Notes: generated by a model not told the origin, from the letters alone. DNA of 64,000 nucleotides from Prorocentrum cordatum (GCA_963575745.1 CAUYUJ010011292.1:176007-240006), one strand, 5' to 3'; positions 42,917 through 53,413 are shown, counted from the stretch's first letter. Translations and numbers: made by a program.

Positions 42917-43081
42917 AGGAAACAGGTCCTGAGGGACGGGGGTCCTGGAGGCCTTTTGCCGTTTTTTGGGCTCCAGGGGCCCTCGCTGGGCCCTGCTAGG
43001 ACCGCGAGCGAAGGACCCAGGACGATGGTCCCGTGGGAGGGGAGGACCTCAGGTTCGGGGCCCGTTTCTCTCAGGACCCTC
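42917..43081. mobile_element. GAAACGGGTCCTGAGGGA element, copy 2, with inverted ends
   Basis: The left end GAGGAAACAGGTCCTGAGGG pairs with the right end CCCGTTTCTCTCAGGACCCTC when reverse-complemented. The interior resembles 63327-63491. About 165 bp, non-coding. Confidence 0.65.
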
Positions 43082-43603
43082 GCTGGCATGAAGGAGGCGG
43101 GTAGTCGGCTCCACCACCTTCTGCACCTCGTCCTCGTCTTCGACGTTGCAACTTCTGAGGGCCTCGTTTTTCCTGAGAATGGCACTCCTTTTCTGGTGTC
43201 CGACGTATCGTCGACGCAGATTCGTCGCTAATCCGCCACGGGTTCGACGCGGATTTGACGCGAACAGCGACACGACAAGGCCGCCCGAAGGTGCAACAAC
43301 ATTTCCTCCTTCGGAATGCCTACACTGATCTACCAGGCCGTACTTCGTTGCTTCATGTTATTCATTAGAGGCACTCCAGAAAAACGTCGTGATCATACTA
43401 ATTGAGCACAGTTTTTTTTTTGTTTTTTTACAAAATTTGACCCTGAGATCCTGGCGTCTCAATTTTGTTCGAGCCGGGCGCCTCCGCCCAGCCTCGGGCC
43501 CCGGGACCCTCCCCTGGTCGCTGCGGCCCGAAGCACGGCGCAGAGAGATGGGGCCTGGGGCTCCGGCCGTGACTTCGCACGATGTCTCGACCATTTCGCG
43601 CCG

Positions 43604-43763
43604 TCGGATCTCAGGGGATGATGGGTCGAGATCTGTGCACGCGCCCTCATGGCCAAGCCGACCTGGGCCGCCTCTGGGGGCTGTCGGATCTCAGGGGATG
43701 ATGGGTCGAGATCTGTGCACGCGCCCTCGTGGCCACGCCGACCTGGGCCGCCTCTGGGGGCCC
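43604..43763 (+). repeat. 80-bp tandem duplication
   Basis: Two adjacent copies start TCGGATCTCAGGGGATGATG at 43604 and 43684 and differ at only a few positions, so the duplication is young. Confidence 0.97.
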
Positions 43764-44202
43764 AGGAGGGCCCCGCTTGCAGCCGATCCAGGGGGCAGGC
43801 GCACCGATCCGGCGCGCAGGGTGGGCCCGTGTCGGTGCCAGTGGGCGCAGCCAAGACGCCGAAATGAGAAGCAGTTCGGATCCGAAGGGTGTTGGGGCCG
43901 TGCGGATCCGGGGTGACCCCGGGAAAGGTCCTGGGTCCGATTTTGAGCGGATTTGGCGCCATCCCCCCTCCCGACCGATTTTCTGGGGCCCCAACCAGGT
44001 CAGACCGCCCGGCCGCCTCCAAGGATGGGGGGCTCGCTGCCCCTCAGGTCCTTCCATGGTTGCTCCTCTGGCGCTGCTCGTGTACCCAGGCGCTCAATTG
44101 GTGCCAACGAGGGGCTCCGTTCTTTACTCAAGATAGGGCAGAGTGCTTCCTACCGTCACTGGCAAGCCTCCCCTGGTTCGAACCGGGGGAGGAGAGGGTA
44201 CA

Positions 44203-44415
44203 ATCGGCGTCACCCCAACATACTTATACTATATGTGCGTCGCCCCCCCGGGGGCGATGCGCGCACCGAGGAATCTTATAGTATATGCGTCGCGGCGTGC
44301 GCTTTCTGGCCACACCGCTCGGGAAACGATATACTACAAGATGGGTATACTACATGTTCGGGTCGGACGCGCGCCTCCAAGGAGGACATCTAGTATTAGT
44401 ACGCCTCTGTGCGTC
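44203..44415 (+). mobile_element. ~190-bp dispersed element, copy 3 of 4
   Basis: Begins ATCGGCGTCACCCCAACATA. It is the closest match to the copy at 61172, including the tail toward GTGCGTCCCA. Immediately upstream is a perfect hairpin around CCTCCCCTGGTTCGAACC. Confidence 0.87.
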
Positions 44416-44632
44416 CCACACAATTCCCTCCCGGGGATGGGGGGGGCAGCTCCTCCCCCCCCTGTTCGAACCACAAGGGGGTGGGGAGGGAGCTTCGACC
44501 CGGGTGCATGGGGGGGGGGGGCGGGCCGGCCCAGGCGCTGGCCAGCCCCGGCCCGGGCTGCGTCCCGACCCCCCCCCCTGGTTCGACTCAGGGGGGGGCA
44601 ATCGTTTCCCCTCCCCCACCTTCTCTTCCCAT

Positions 44633-44647
44633 CGTCGTCGTCCTCGT

Positions 44648-44679
<32 letters not shown>

Positions 44680-44735
44680 GCGTCGACGTCGACGTCGTCG
44701 TCGTCGTCGGCGTCGACGTCGTCGTCGACGTCTGT

Positions 44736-44771
<36 letters not shown>

Positions 44772-44775
44772 GTTG
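44633..44775 (+). repeat. GTC/TCG array
   Basis: GTCGTC with GGC and GAC interruptions, running into the first CAAAGCTC array. Confidence 0.95.
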
Positions 44776-44784
44776 TAAGCTCGC

Positions 44785-45066
44785 TCAAAGCTCAAGCAAA
44801 GCTCAAACGAAGCCCATACAAAGCTCCAACAATGGTCAAACAACGCTCAAACATGCTCAAACAAAGCTCACACAAAGCGCGAACAAATCTCAGCCAAAGT
44901 TTAGCAAAGCTCCAACAATGTTCCAAACAAGCTTAAACAAGGCACAGACTATGCTCAAGCAAAGTTCAAACAATGCCCTCCAGCAAAGCCCAAACAAAGC
45001 TCAAACAAATGGCAAACAAAGCTCAAACAAAACTACAACAAAGCTCCAACACAGGTCAAACAAAGT
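44785..45066 (+). repeat. CAAAGCTCAAA 11-mer array 1
   Basis: Units of ~11 bases (CAAAGCTCAAA, CAAAGCTCCAA). The array ends at a GTGCCCGCGCGGGCGGGCG block that also ends array 2. Confidence 0.93.
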
Positions 45067-45203
45067 TCGTGCCCGCGCGGGCGGGCGCTGCACGTGGGGC
45101 AAGTGAGGCAAATGGGGCGCATTTCGAATGGTGGCGCATGACGTCGCCATCCGTGCACAGGTGCCTGGCCCCCTTCCCACCCTGGGCACATACGGAGGGT
45201 GGC

Positions 45204-45263
45204 GATGATGATGACGATGAAGATGAAGATGAAGATGAAGATGACGATGAAGATGAAGATGAA

Positions 45264-45331
<68 letters not shown>

Positions 45332-45565
45332 CGATGATGACGATGATTATGCTGATGATGCTGCTGATGATGCTGCTGATGATGCTGATGATGATGATGA
45401 TGAATGTGATGCTGATGCTGCTGCTACTGATGATGGGTGGTGGTGGTGATCATGATGATGGTGGTGATTGTGATGGTGATGGTGATGGTGATGGTGATGG
45501 TAATGGTGATGGTGACGCTGATGTTTATGATAATGATTCTGGTGATGATTATGATGAATATGATA

Positions 45566-45646
<81 letters not shown>

Positions 45647-45720
45647 ATGATGACCATGACGATGACGATAATGATAATGATAATCATGATGATGATGCTG
45701 ATGATGATGACGCCTCATCA
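45204..45720 (+). repeat. GAT array with GGTGAT and GAAGAT sub-blocks
   Basis: GAT on the plus strand. Distinct sub-blocks of GATGAA (45220-45265) and GGTGAT (45470-45510) show local homogenisation. Confidence 0.95.
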
Positions 45721-46030
45721 CTGAGTGACGGTTTTATTCAATGTCCCGCCCGCCCGACCGGCGTCTTCGTTGAATGTGATGCGTTTTCCCCCAAGGTTGT
45801 CCCTTTACAGAATGAAGGTTGCATTTATTGTCCCGGCCGCCAGCCCGACTAAACGCCCCATCTTTGAGTGAATGATGCATCGAATTCCCCCCCTCGCGAA
45901 CGGCGTCACCGGTGGTTGTGAAATATTTTCCCCGAATCTTGTCCCATCACCGAGTAAAGGTTGCATTTAACGTTCCACCCGTCGCCATCGCCGTCGCCGT
46001 CGCCGTTTCGATCGTCGTCGTCGTCGTCGC
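45721..46030 (+). repeat. module spacer, copy 1
   Basis: GAGTGACGGTTTTATTCAAT, CCGCCCGCCCGACCGGCGTC, GTCCC-GAATGAAGGTTGCATTTA and related blocks. The same order recurs at 46538-46870. A short GTC/GCC run leads to the next CAAAGCTC array. Confidence 0.85.
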
Positions 46031-46032
46031 CG

Positions 46033-46330
46033 TCGTAAGCTCGCACAGAGCTCAAGCAACGCTCAAACAAAGCTCACACAAAGCTCCAACAAAATTCAAG
46101 CAAACTCCAACCTTAACTGAAACAAGGCTCACACACAGCACGAACAAAGCTCAAATATAGCTGAAACAGCGCCCAAGCAGATCTCAAACAAAGCTCCAGC
46201 AAAGCTCCAACACAGCGCAAACAAAGTTCAAACAAAGTTCTAACAACTTCCCAACTAGGCTCAAACAAAGCTGAAACAAAGCCCCAACAAAGCTCCAGCA
46301 CAACTCCAACAAGGCTCAAACAAAGCTCGT
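46033..46330 (+). repeat. CAAAGCTCAAA 11-mer array 2
   Basis: Same unit and orientation as array 1. It ends in GCTCGTGCCCGCGCGAGCGG, followed by GCAAGTGAGGCAAGTGGGGC, matching the end of array 1. Confidence 0.93.
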
Positions 46331-46537
46331 GCCCGCGCGAGCGGGCGTGGCAAGTGAGGCAAGTGGGGCGCATCTCGAGTTGTGGCCCTTTTCGCAAGGG
46401 TGCCTGCCGCCCCCATCCGGGGCACCTACGGTGACCCTCTGAGGCCTTCCTGGGCTGCCGGCGAGGAGTATGATGTTGCTGATAACAGCGATGATACTGA
46501 CGACGAAGATGGTGATGATAGTGGGGGTGGTGATGAT

Positions 46538-46870
46538 GAGTGAAGGTTTCATTCAATGTTCCGCCCGCCCGACCGGCGTCTTCGGTGGTTGTGATATATT
46601 TTCACCCAAGGGTGTCCCATCACAAGAGTGAAGGTTGCATTTACTGTCCCCCCCGACCGCCCGACTGAACGCTCCATCACCGAGTGACTAGTACATTTAT
46701 TGGTCCGCCCGCCCGAACGGCGTCCCTGGAAGTTATGGGTAGTTGTGATATATTTTCCCGAGTATTGTCCCATCACCGAGTGAAGGTTGCATTTGATGTC
46801 CCTCTAGTCGCCATCGCAGTCGCCGTCGCCGTTTACATCGTCGTCGCCGTCGTCGTCATCGTCGTTGCTC
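46538..46870 (+). repeat. module spacer, copy 2
   Basis: GAGTGAAGGTTTCATTCAAT, then CGCCCGACCGGCGTCTTCGG, GTGATATATTTTC and TCCCATCAC. Only a very short GAT run lies before this copy, whereas more than 500 bases of GAT lie before copy 1. Confidence 0.85.
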
Positions 46871-46871
46871 G

Positions 46872-47222
46872 AAGAACGCTGAAGCAAAGGCCCCAACAAA
46901 GCTCAAACAACATTCAAACAAAGCTCTAGCAAAGCTCCAACTCAGCTCAAACAAAGCTCCAGACAACGCCCAAGCAAAGCCAACACGGCTCAGCCAAAGC
47001 TCAGACAAAGCTCCAACAAAGCTCCACCGAATTGAAGAAACAACTCAAACAATGTTCGAACAAAGTTCAAACAAAGCTCCATCAAATCTCCAGTAAAGCT
47101 CAAGACAGATCAAACAAGGTTTAAGCACAGTTCAAAACAACGCTCAAACAAGGGTCAACAACAATTGAAACACAGCTCCAACAAAGCTCCAACAAAGCTC
47201 CAACAATGCGCAAGCAAAGCTT
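46872..47222 (+). repeat. CAAAGCTCAAA 11-mer array 3
   Basis: Third array of the same unit and orientation, somewhat more degenerate. 47230-47560 is GC-rich with a GGTTCGAACC palindrome between G and C runs. Confidence 0.92.
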
Positions 47223-47916
47223 CATCAAAGCCGGGGCCGAGCCCAGGGCCCCGTCCCGGCCTCAGCCCTCAGGCCCGGCCCTTGCCCCGGCCGGTCCCAG
47301 CCTTGGCCCTGGCCCGAACACCCCCGGCTTCCCTGCCCGTTGGTTCGAACCCTGGGTGGGGGGGGGGGAGGGCACCCCCGCCCCCCAGGTTCGAACCAGG
47401 GGTGGAGGGGGTGTTCGGGCCGGGGCCGGGGCCAGCAGCGCCCAGCTTCAGCCGCAGCCCCAGTCCCAGCTCTGGACGCCTCCAGCCTGCCCCGTTCCCG
47501 GCCCTGGCCGGCCCCGTTCCCAGGTGTGGAGCCACGGATGGTGCAGACATGATGTGTTTCGTTCCTTTCAGTGCATAACCGCTGCACTTGAGAGCACAAG
47601 GGCTGTGTACACGCACAGAGTGAGTCAAAGCCCCTGGAGCACCACTCCCAAGCATTCTCTTGAAGACTCGGCTCCGAAAGAAGACATCCCAGAAGCCTCG
47701 TCCTTCGAAGCGAAACTCTAAAACGTTTGTTGCTAGAGGGAAGAGGAAGAGAAAAGAAAAAAGCAGGATGGCTTCCCCAGAAGCCAGAAGCCAGGGGACA
47801 ATCATCAGGTAGTGCTTGCCTATCAGGTCGTATCTTACGAGAAGGAACTCCAACACTCTTCACGCTCAACTCTCATGCTCAGCGGTGGTGGTGCCGTCTG
47901 TGCTGCCTGGAGTCCT

Positions 47917-48406
47917 TCACATCCTGCTCGTGTTAAATCTCGCATCGCCAGTGGGCACATCCAGAGGCTGGGTCTGGAAGCCATCCTCAATCGTATTCGA
48001 GGAATCCTTGATCATGATGGTCGTGAGGCGGTTGTACAGCGCCGGATGTCCGGTCAACTTCAGACGCGCATTTTTGAGGCTCTCTCCCATAATCACCTTC
48101 TGCTCCGAAGGAAGTGCCATGCGACGTGAAACCCATGATGGAGATGCACTCGAAGGCGCTGCTGCTGGTGCCCTTGATTTCCTCCTGATTGGCTGTCTGC
48201 TCCAGTGCCTCGTTGGGGCAGGTGGGGACTGCGTACTCATGATCGATCGGCTCCTTCAGCGCGTCGATGGCACGAGATGCAGCGACAGGGGCTCTTCTGA
48301 GCACGGTCACATCCTCAGACTGCATGAAAAGGGCGAAGCAACTCTCAAGATCGGACGGGACGGTCTCGGCAGCGTCGATGATGGCCGCAGCGGCAGTTAT
48401 TTGCAT
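47917..48406 (-). pseudogene. minus-strand coding remnant of unknown family
   Basis: Two frames join with one frameshift near 48110-48130. The upstream piece (48406 to ~48130) has an amphipathic start, Gln-Ile-Thr-Ala-Ala-Ala-Ala-Ile-Ile-Asp. The downstream piece (to 47917) contains Glu-Gln-Lys-Val-Ile-Met-Gly-Glu-Ser-Leu-Lys-Asn-Ala-Arg. Residue balance is good and GC is lower than in the flanks. I recognise no family. It lies downstream of the RNase H remnant on the same strand and may be part of that element or a reinserted host gene. Confidence 0.35.
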
Positions 48407-48487
48407 ACGCTTCGTGGTCAGAGTGTGTAGGTGATGTCATCATTTGGTCGTCTTACTTGGGGCCATGCCAATCATTTGGTTGTCGTG

Positions 48488-48784
48488 CTACGGGCCCAGA
48501 ACTATGCTGGCGTTGATCGGACCCTTGCTTGATGATTTGTAATGAGTCGCTTGGCCACCCTTGACTGCGTGTACCAGATTGGTGATGAAGGTGCGGCAAC
48601 AGTAGGGGTCGCTGCAGACCACGAAGTGCACCATCACGACGAGCAGCGGGAAGAGCTGAACATGATACAAGTGGCCCAACTCGAGCTTGAGCCACAGGGT
48701 ACGATAAACAGGTAGACGCCATCGGTGTCGCATCCTCCTCGGGAAGTCACGCTGGTCGCGATTTTCTACCGTCAGGGCGGCCAC
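48488..48784 (-). pseudogene. minus-strand hydrophobic coding remnant
   Basis: A 98-codon frame with a hydrophobic middle (Phe-Pro-Leu-Leu-Val-Val-Met-Val-His-Phe-Val-Val-Cys) and two cysteines close together. Function unknown. It sits between the RNase H remnant and the 47917-48406 remnant, all on the minus strand. Confidence 0.3.
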
Positions 48785-48977
48785 GTGTCGGAGTCATCTG
48801 ACCATCAGAGTCACTCTTAGACTCTGGTCATTAAACGAGCAAGTGCACAAGAAAGGCCGTCTCACCAAGGCGATCCCTCACCGACCACCGCTCCGAGCCA
48901 GCACATCTCGACGTTACCTCTGGCAGCCTTCCTGCTTTGGCGCTCCGTCCTAGCCAGACCCAGGATCAGTTGGGCAG

Positions 48978-49160
48978 TCAAACCGTGAAACCGTCGGGCA
49001 GTTGACGATCTGTGGGAGCCCGCCTCCGCGTTGTGGTTGCTCGAGATGAACCTTCGCGAACAATCACCATATCCATTGCCACTCGACTATCTCCCACGGT
49101 GGATGGCGATGAGGCTCCTTTGATGTGGTCATACACGCCCTTGCAGTGCGTGAAGGTCGG
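48978..49160 (-). pseudogene. Ty1/copia RNase H C-terminal fragment
   Basis: Minus-strand codons read Cys-Lys-Gly-Val-Tyr-Asp-His-Ile, then Ala-Ser-Ser-Pro-Ser-Thr-Val-Gly-Asp-Ser-Arg-Val-Ala, Asp-Met-Val-Ile-Val-Arg-Glu, and finally Pro-Thr-Asp-Arg-Gln-Leu-Pro-Asp-Gly-Phe-Thr. This matches the end of copia RNase H (Asp-x-Lys-x-Tyr-Asp-His, then Pro-Thr-x-x-x-Leu-Ala-Asp-x-Leu-Thr-Lys). The expected catalytic Asp before Cys-Lys is His, and the stretch between the conserved blocks looks frame-shifted, so it is dead. It is on the strand opposite to the integrase at 22951, so it belongs to a separate insertion. Confidence 0.62.
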
Positions 49161-49799
49161 TCGATGGCGAAGAGGCGTCTTGCGCCGCAGTGGCGTGACC
49201 TCGCCCTTGCTTCGTCGTGACTTGCCCAGTGGATCGAGGACCGAAGATCTGTGCAGAGACGAGTGGGTGTCAGGCACCAGCCGTTCTGTACCCGCCGCCA
49301 GGCGGCCTCTGGTGCGTCCGAGAGTGCCTCCTCTCCTCCTCCGCCTCCTGTTCCTTTTGCTCATCTTCTCCTTCGGCGGTTTCTATTTCAGTTTTTTAAG
49401 CTGTGCGACCACTAGTTTGTCAATTCCACCAACTTCGTCTACCACTTGCCCCCATGCGAGGCCGCGATGTACAGGCTCTACGGCCGAGTAACGCCCTTGT
49501 CCCGCTGCCTGACCACAGACAGTCCATTTCAGGGTGAACCCCGTTCGCGGCCGCCCCCGTTCCGCATGGGCGCAGTGAGCGTGTATCCCCGTGCACGCGA
49601 GCTGGTACAGGATCCTTTCCATCCAAGGTCCGCTGGCACATATCGTGCTGGCTGGAGGCCCAAGGTCGTCCACGGTTCGGTCGGTTCGGCTGCGTCGCAG
49701 TCGGTTGCGTTGGGCCGGTTCGGTTCGGTCGCTTGTCTCGTTGTTGTGTCGCTGCGCTTTCTAGAATGTTTGTGGCCTGTCGGTTTCGGTAGTTTTTTT

Positions 49800-49823
49800 G
49801 TCGTCGTCGGTTCGGCCTGCTTT

Positions 49824-49856
<33 letters not shown>

Positions 49857-49920
49857 TTCGTCGCTGCCGCCGCCGCCGTCGTCGCCTTCGACGTCGTCGT
49901 CGTCGTCGTCGTCGTCGGTG
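49800..49920 (+). repeat. GTC/TCG array
   Basis: GTCGTC with GCCGCC interruptions. Just upstream is a short TTCGGT tandem (49676-49735). Confidence 0.94.
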
Positions 49921-49929
49921 CTGGCGCCG

Positions 49930-50690
49930 CGGAGGGCCTGGGGCCGAAAAGCGCACCAGTTGGCGCTCAGGCAGGCCTCGGAGTCTCTTGCAGGAGCTGC
50001 TCGCCGGCCCGTTGCGGAAATGCACCAGGAGACCCGCTTCGTGGCGAGGGCGAGCCCAGAGCTAGTATACAAGGAAGCCCGCCATCATGCAAGGAAGCTT
50101 GGCTGACGCGTTTCCCCTCGTGCCGTACCTTTGCAAAAGCTGTGTGAAGTGGCTGCTGCCGTTTCCTTCTCTGGCTTCGATGTTGTAGTCTATGCTTGAT
50201 CGAGGAGTGGATGGCTTTTGTCTCCGCTCCCGGTTTCGGCGGGATCTGCGCATTTGTCATTCGGTCCATTGTCAGCGCTTGCTTTGCGCTGCTTAAGAAG
50301 TGAGGGCGAACCCAGAGCTGCTGGCGGCGCCTGCTCGGGGGATGCCATCTTCCAGCACAGGCGTTCCAAACCACCTGCTGCGTATTCGAGGACCTCTCGT
50401 CGAGCATCCGCCCGTGGCATCGCCAGCAGCACGACTGCGTGAGTCTGCGCTCTTCTGCGCGCTAGGTCGGACGGTCCGCGCCCCTCCGTGCCACTCTGAG
50501 GCGCCGCAGGGCGATGTGGCGGGCGACCCGCGCTGCGTCTGTCTCCCGAGGCGCTGGTTCTCTGGACTGTTTGGCGGTGCGCGTGCGCTCATGACCCCAC
50601 TTTGGACATCTCCGAGGGGCCACTTCAATCAGAGGCGGCAGCGTGGAATGGGGATTCACCGCTGCAATGTCCCAGCGGAGAACCGCGGGC
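49930..50690. other. possible coding pieces, strand unclear
   Basis: Plus-strand frames at 49930-50106 and 50300-50690 have fairly balanced composition. Two related motifs (GAGGGCGAGCCCAGAGCT at ~50047 and GAGGGCGAACCCAGAGCT at ~50302) suggest a duplicated segment. No domain recognised and no convincing splice borders. Confidence 0.2.
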
Positions 50691-50695
50691 AACGC

Positions 50696-51000
50696 CTCCT
50701 CCTCCTCCTCCTCCTCCTCCTCCTCCTCCTCCTCCTCCTCCTCATCGGCATCCTCCTCCTCCTTCTCATCCTCCAGGCCCTCAGTCTTCCTATCGTGCCG
50801 TCGGGTTTCCTCCTCCACCAGAGCCTGCTCCTGCACCCCCTGAAACCATCCCTGCATTCTCCCCCTCGTCCTCGTCGTCGTCCTTCTCCTTTTCCTCCTC
50901 TTCCTCCTCCTGGACGTCTTGACCATCCTCCTCTTCCCGCTCCCTCTCTTCCTCCTCTTCCTCTCCCTCCTCCTCCTCCTCTTCCTCGTGCTCCTGCAGC
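50696..51000 (+). repeat. TCC array and C/T-rich tail
   Basis: Pure CTC to 50740, then mixed CTC, TTC and CGTC to about 51000. Confidence 0.93.
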
Positions 51001-51011
51001 TCTTCTCCTTG

Positions 51012-51296
51012 GGCGGTTGCGCACGGGGGTGGGCTGAAATGTGTCGCCTGGTTGCGATTGCGGTTGCGGTTGCGCCAGCGGGCGGGTTGAAATGTGTCGG
51101 TTGGTTGCGGTTGCAGTTGCGCTCGTGGGCAGGTTGAAATGTATCGCCTGGTTGCGGTTGCGGTTGCGGTTGCGCCCGAGGGCGGGTTGAAACGTGTCGC
51201 TTGGTTGCGGTTGCGGTTGCGCCCGCGGGCGGGTTGAAATGTGTCGCCTGGTTGCGGTTGGGGTTGCGCCAGCGGGCGGGTTGAAATGTGGAGACC
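51012..51296 (+). repeat. GGTTGCGGTTGCGCCCGCGG ~50-bp satellite, array 1
   Basis: About six units combine GGTTGCGGTTGCG, CCCGCGGGCGGGTTGAAATG and TGTCGCCTGGTTGC. The same satellite occurs at 56283-56345 (about one unit) and 58598-58985 (about eight), always in the same orientation. Confidence 0.93.
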
Positions 51297-51372
51297 ATTT
51301 CTTTATTGCTTGGGGCATGACGGGCGTCATGGCCCCCGCTCCCCCCCCCTATGACGTAACGCTCCCCCCCCA
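51297..51372. mobile_element. palindromic core element, orientation A
   Basis: Contains GAGACCATTTCTTTATTGC, the palindrome CATGACGGGCGTCATG, a C-run and TATGACGTAACGC. The same segment occurs at about 56200-56285 reverse-complemented, although its flanks (TCG array and ~50-bp satellite) keep the same orientation. Confidence 0.7.
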
Positions 51373-51454
51373 GTGCGCTCCGGGCACTGCCGCCGTGCGC
51401 GCTGGGATCCGCGTAGGTGTCCGCGTAAGAATCCGCATAGGAGTCTGGTCCGCA

Positions 51455-51551
<97 letters not shown>

Positions 51552-51560
51552 TCGTCATCG
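51455..51560 (+). repeat. TCG array
   Basis: Nearly perfect GTC run, followed by CTCGTGGCGCGTCG, a tail shared with the array at 56105. Confidence 0.95.
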
Positions 51561-51736
51561 CTCGTGGCGCGTCGCTCATCGTCGTCGTGCGCACGGGCGC
51601 GGCTGGAGCCTGTTATTTGTTCCGGGCCGATCACGGCAATCATTTGAGAGGGTGTGGAGGGGGTCGATGACATCATGTTTCGCGCCGGCCGCGTCTGGGA
51701 ATGCCTAGGAATGATGGAGGACGGGTAGCACCAGCA

Positions 51737-52036
51737 TGTATGTGGCGATCTGCACTACAAAGCCTGTGTACACCACAGTGCCTGCGTGCACCACAGCGCT
51801 TGTGTACACCACACCGCCTATATGTACACCACGGCAACCGCGTGCAACACACCGTCAGTTTGTGCCACCGTGTTCGCGGGCACAACAGCTGTTGTGTACA
51901 CCGCAGCGCCTGCGTACACCACATCAGCCGTGCACAACACAGCACCAGTGTACACCATAGTGCCTGCGTGCATTCCGGTGCCTGTGTAAACCACGGCGCC
52001 TGTGTGCACCACAGCAACCGTGTGCAACACAACGCC
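51737..52036 (+). repeat. GTGTACACCACAGCGCCT satellite, plus orientation
   Basis: About seventeen units of 16-18 bases (TGTACACCACAGCGCCTGCG and variants). The reverse-complement array at 52700-52975 lies across a GAG block. Confidence 0.92.
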
Positions 52037-52330
52037 ACACTTGCATATCGCATGTTAGAAGGGATCCGTATGACAAAATGGAGCGCTTGTGGATTCCGCA
52101 GAAAACAATACAAAGGAATCCTTATGGACAAAGTAGCGCCGCTGGAATCTACGAGCTCTCCCGAGTCTGCCCGCATCACCCTAACTTCTCCCATCTGCGT
52201 CCAGGAGGCTCCAGCTAAATTGCCAGTAGGAGGCCAGGCTTCTGCGACCGACTCAATAGACCAGTATGCGGTGCACTGCGCGCGGAATTGCGCACGTGCG
52301 CTATAGCGCCACCCCGCACGACAACGGGGT

Positions 52331-52655
52331 AAGGAGGAGGAAAAGGAGGAGGGAGGAGGAGGAGGAGGAGGAGGAGGAGGAGGAGGAGGAGGAGGAGGAG
52401 GAGGAGGAGGAGGAGGAGGAGGAGGAGGAGGAGGAGGAGGAGGAGGAGGAGGAGGAGGAGGAGGAGGAGGAGGAGGAGGAGGGGAGGAGGAGGAGGAGGA
52501 GGAGGAGGAGGAGGAGGAGGAGGAGGAGGAGGAGGAGGAGGAGGAGGAGGAGGACGAAGAGGAGGAGGAGGAGGAGGAGGAGGAGGAGGAGGAGGAGGAG
52601 GAGGAGGAGGAGGAGGAGGAGGAGGTGGAGGTGGAGGTGGAGGTGGAGGAGGAGG
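52331..52655 (+). repeat. 325-bp GAG array
   Basis: Nearly pure GAG ending in GGTGGAGGTGGAGG. It forms the centre of the inverted pair of satellites. Poly-Glu, poly-Arg and poly-Pro frames are shadows. Confidence 0.97.
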
Positions 52656-52699
52656 GAAAAGGGAAGAACGTCGCATTCGATTACCAGCATTGTCCTGCA

Positions 52700-52975
52700 C
52701 TCAGGCACTGGTGTACAGTCGCGCTGCGTTGCACGCGGATGCTATGGTGTAGACAGGCGCTGTGGCGTGCACGGGCGCTGCGATGCACGCAAACATTGTG
52801 GTGTACACAGGCGGTCTGTTGCACATGGTTGCTGTGGTGTGCACATGTACACCGGCGCTGTAGTGTACGCAAGCACTGTGGTCTACACAGGCGCTGCGTT
52901 GCACACGGTTCTTGCGGTGTACGCAGGTGTTGTGGTGTTCGCGCGCGTTGTGGTGCACGCGAGCGATGTGTACAC
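52700..52975 (-). repeat. GTGTACACCACAGCGCCT satellite, minus orientation
   Basis: Units read GGCGCTGTGGTGTACACAGG, the reverse complement of the 51737 array. Confidence 0.92.
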
Positions 52976-53147
52976 TTTTTTGATTTGCAGGGCGAGAGCG
53001 AGCCTCTTCCGCTAAAAACTCCGTGGGACGCGCGCGGCTTTGATTGACAGAGGGGGGGGCGAGGGCAGGCGGGGCCTCACGCGGCCAGGAGCGGGCGGAG
53101 CCCGGAGAACAGGCGGTGCCGAACGGGATGTGCAGGAAAAGGTACAC
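52950..53147 (-). CDS. candidate third exon of the membrane-protein gene, 3' end open
   Basis: Reads Val-Tyr-Leu-Phe-Leu-His-Ile-Pro-Phe-Gly-Thr-Ala-Cys in phase 0 after the exon ending 53240, then a Pro/Arg/Ala-rich tail. The real exon end is not fixed; the frame runs on into the satellite, which is unlikely to be translated. Confidence 0.3.
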
Positions 53148-53240
53148 CTTGGACAGGAGCTCGGAGGTGAAGTCCCGGGAGGAAAAGGGGGCGGTGGTGT
53201 AGCCGTCAGCGGCGCTTCGCGAACACCAGCCTCACGTACT
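53147..53240 (-). promoter_or_regulatory. short intron of the membrane-protein gene with its splice borders
   Basis: On the minus strand CCCGCA|GTACGTGAGG is a canonical GT donor, and GTCCAAG|GTGTAC is the acceptor. Both are phase 0. The inferred intron is about 92 bases (53239-53148). Confidence 0.35.
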
Positions 53241-53358
53241 GCGGGAGGGACGCGCCACTTGACCAGGTCGACGCACGGGAGGAAGAGGAACACCACGAAG
53301 TAGGAGAGCCACGTTGTGCCACCAGAGTGATGCAAGGAGTACCAGCCGTGGTAGTCCA
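53240..53358 (-). CDS. second exon: transmembrane segment
   Basis: 119 bases, starting two bases into a codon after GGGGAG|TGGAC. It encodes Asp-Tyr-His-Gly-Trp-Tyr-Ser-Leu-His-His-Ser-Gly-Gly, then a hydrophobic run (Thr-Trp-Leu-Ser-Tyr-Phe-Val-Val-Phe-Leu-Phe-Leu) and Asp-Leu-Val-Lys-Trp-Arg-Val. The charge pattern suggests a single membrane span. Joining to the exon ending at 53414 is in frame (phase 1 to 1). Confidence 0.45.
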
Positions 53359-53413
53359 CTCCCCATGGGGACCGCAGCCTGAGGCACGGCAGCCGGGCGA
53401 ACCGTGAACTTAC

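Noticed and set aside
44160-44195. tRNA T-arm (GGTTCGAACC)
   Set aside because: It is a simple palindromic hairpin with a long C/G stem; no acceptor, D or anticodon arm can be built. The same motif at 47398 also lacks them.
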